23,873 nt of DNA from a bacterium (GTDB lineage Archaea > Thermoproteota > Nitrososphaeria > Nitrososphaerales > Nitrososphaeraceae), in assembly GCA_014381105.1 (NCBI GenBank), contig JACMIO010000061.1:1-23873 (forward strand), in the 5' to 3' direction. The notes under the pieces are model-generated. The model saw only the letters and a program-made list of their open reading frames with translations, searched no databases and was not told the DNA's origin. Each line of letters opens with the position of its first letter. The first letter of the stretch is position 1. This document shows, in pieces, positions 22,675-23,873 of this stretch. Made by a program: the position numbers and the translations under genes.

Positions 22675-23427
22675 TTATTTACCTTCTTTCCAGTGCAAAC
22701 CGCATTCCTTATGGGCGTCATTTTCCCACCACCACCTTCCAGCCCGAAGATCCTCGCCTTCCTTAATAGCCCTAGTGCAGGGTTCACAGCCAATGCTTGG
22801 ATAACCTTTATCGTGTAGTTCATTATACGGGATCTTATTTTCATGAATATGCTTCCATATTTCATCATTAGTCCAGTCGGCCAACGGATTTAATTTGATA
22901 ATGTTGTTGTTCAAGGAGTCAACTTCAATCTTCAATATCTTATTCCTAGTCATGGTTTGTTCCCGACGTAACCCAGTAATCCAGCAATCGAATTGTTTAA
23001 GTGCTCTTTTCAACGGTTCAATCTTTCGGAGGTTGCAACAAAGTTTCCTATTTTCAATGCTTTCATACATTAGATTCATTCCCTTGCTTGCGACCATCTT
23101 TTCAATATCACTTGCGTTCGGAAAATATACATCTACAACAATGTCATATTTTTTTCTAATTTTATCAATAAGATCATATGTTTCCTGGTTAAGTCTACCA
23201 GTATCCAACGTAAATACTCTAGTAAGATTTCTATTGATTTTGCACATCATATCAATCAATACAACGTCTTCAGCTCCAAAGCTTGAAGCGAGCACCATTT
23301 TATCTCCAAATTTCTCAAATCCCCATTTCAGCATCTCAGGGGCAGATTTAGATTCCATCTCCTCAATGTTTTCTATTGCGCTTAATAACGAATCATGTGC
23401 TTTTTTTTCATCATGATTTATCTGCAT
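22675..23427 (-). CDS. cysH: Assimilatory adenylyl-sulfate (APS) reductase
   Basis: Reduces APS, made by the adjacent sat product, to sulfite. The 250-residue protein has the adenylyl-binding loop ASSFGAEDVV (47-56) and TLDTGRL (73-79). The iron-sulfur motif CC at 130-131 with C214-x-x-C217 (YPSIGCEPC) marks APS rather than PAPS reductases, consistent with no APS kinase next to sat. The catalytic C242 lies in the terminal KECGLHW. ATG start at 23425-23427, with a TTATAAG box on the coding strand 28 nt upstream, probably a leaderless transcript. First gene of the cysH-sat-membrane protein operon. Confidence 0.93.
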   Translation of the reverse strand: MQINHDEKKAHDSLLSAIENIEEMESKSAPEMLKWGFEKFGDKMVLASSFGAEDVVLIDMMCKINRNLTRVFTLDTGRLNQETYDLIDKIRKKYDIVVDVYFPNASDIEKMVASKGMNLMYESIENRKLCCNLRKIEPLKRALKQFDCWITGLRREQTMTRNKILKIEVDSLNNNIIKLNPLADWTNDEIWKHIHENKIPYNELHDKGYPSIGCEPCTRAIKEGEDLRAGRWWWENDAHKECGLHWKEGK

Positions 23428-23450
23428 TATTGTAATTTTAGAATTTTAGG

Positions 23451-23459
23451 CTTATAATT
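23451..23459 (-). promoter_or_regulatory. TATA box of the cysH-sat operon
   Basis: AATTATAAG on the coding strand is centred 28 nt before ATG 23427, the spacing for a leaderless transcript. Confidence 0.5.
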
Positions 23460-23533
23460 ATTATTCTTTTTATCAGACTACTTAAATATAGTTGAGGAGT
23501 TTTTATCCATTAGGAAGATTCATTATTAGTGTG

Positions 23534-23541
23534 GTATATGA
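23534..23541 (+). promoter_or_regulatory. Possible TATA box of the last, partial gene
   Basis: GTATATGA is centred about 27 nt before TTG 23565. A second candidate, TTAAATATA at 23482-23490, would leave a leader of about 50 nt; the nearer box fits the leaderless pattern of the window better. Confidence 0.35.
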
Positions 23542-23564
23542 GTGGTGTGTGGGGGCTTTAGTTT

Positions 23565-23873
23565 TTGACTCATGATTTTTGGCAAAATATATTCAAATAT
23601 CAGAATTTAGGCTTTGATCCAATCGGTTGGATATCAAATTGCTCTAACGAAGTTGATTTTTTTTCTCTAGAGAAATCTTTTGAAAAGATAAAACATAATT
23701 CTTGGGCCGATTTGTCGTGGTTCGATTCATTCCAATATAGCGGAAAGACTCCCGACATAACACGCAGGATTTACAATGTGGATGAATCAATATCGGAGGA
23801 TTTGAAAAACAAGAAAATCATTTCACTAATGAGAATTCATAATGAAGTAGCAGAAGATGAGCAAAGTCTATCC
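23565..23873 (+). CDS. Unrecognised protein, 3' end outside window
   Basis: The frame is open from TTG 23565 to the last base, after a stop at 23559-23561. The visible 103 residues start MTHDFWQNIFKYQNLGFDPI and continue with aromatic-rich text (NSWADLSWFDSFQYSG) and charged helices (SEDLKNKKIISLMRIHNEVAEDEQ). No signal peptide, membrane helix or known motif was seen. The composition resembles the neighbouring coding DNA and there is a TATA-like box at leaderless spacing, so it is probably a real gene. It diverges from the cysH operon; function unknown. Confidence 0.5.
   Translation, partial: MTHDFWQNIFKYQNLGFDPIGWISNCSNEVDFFSLEKSFEKIKHNSWADLSWFDSFQYSGKTPDITRRIYNVDESISEDLKNKKIISLMRIHNEVAEDEQSLS

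Overview
The window looks like chromosomal DNA from a low-GC ammonia-oxidising archaeon (Nitrososphaerota/Thaumarchaeota, probably a Nitrosocosmicus-like soil lineage). This is inferred from the gene set and protein style: coenzyme F420 synthesis (CofH), archaeal Rpo6, S17e, archaeal L2, KEOPS subunit Cgi121, a CDC48 ATPase, Lrp-type regulators and assimilatory APS reduction. There is no rRNA in the window to settle it. Many genes start with TTG or GTG 25-28 nt downstream of a TATA-like box, as expected for leaderless archaeal mRNAs.

Layout. 1-978: 3' part of cofH. 1200-4596: one-carbon/purine block purN, folD, 5-formyl-THF cyclo-ligase (+), converging on purD (-). 4636-5414: a translationally coupled pair, cyclophilin-like protein then SWIM zinc-finger protein (-). 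5448-5933: RNA polymerase subunit Rpo6 with a lysine-rich tail (+). 6068-10543: carA and carB (+). 10540-12008: a metallophosphoesterase (-) and a THUMP protein (+) diverging from a shared promoter region. 12009-13292: gene-poor stretch with a frameshifted Lrp-type regulator and two hairpin loci that look like small RNA genes. 13293-14361: S17e, a ubiquitin-like MoaD/SAMP protein and Cgi121 (-). 14425-15445: TatD-type hydrolase and a small winged-helix protein (-). 15535-15701: small frameshifted gene (+). 15778-16905: two little-known proteins, diverging. 16961-19129: cdc48 (-). 19379-20834: rpl2 and nth (+). 20831-23427: cysH, sat and a membrane-anchored protein (-). 23565 to the end: start of an unrecognised gene (+).

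The most striking observation is in carB. The conserved N-terminal reading frame is interrupted by exactly 22 nt (7348-7369) carrying an in-frame stop. These 22 nt with their flanks fold into a bulge-helix-bulge (BHB): 4-bp central helix, a 3-nt bulge on each strand, and a 6-bp inner hairpin. Cleavage after the second nucleotide of each bulge, the archaeal tRNA-splicing-endonuclease rule, removes exactly these 22 nt and restores the invariant GEFDYSG reading frame. This is a strong candidate for a very small archaeal protein-coding intron.

Separately, three reading frames are off by one base at 6- to 8-nt homopolymers (carB start, the Lrp regulator, the 55-aa gene), which may be sequencing error or slippage.
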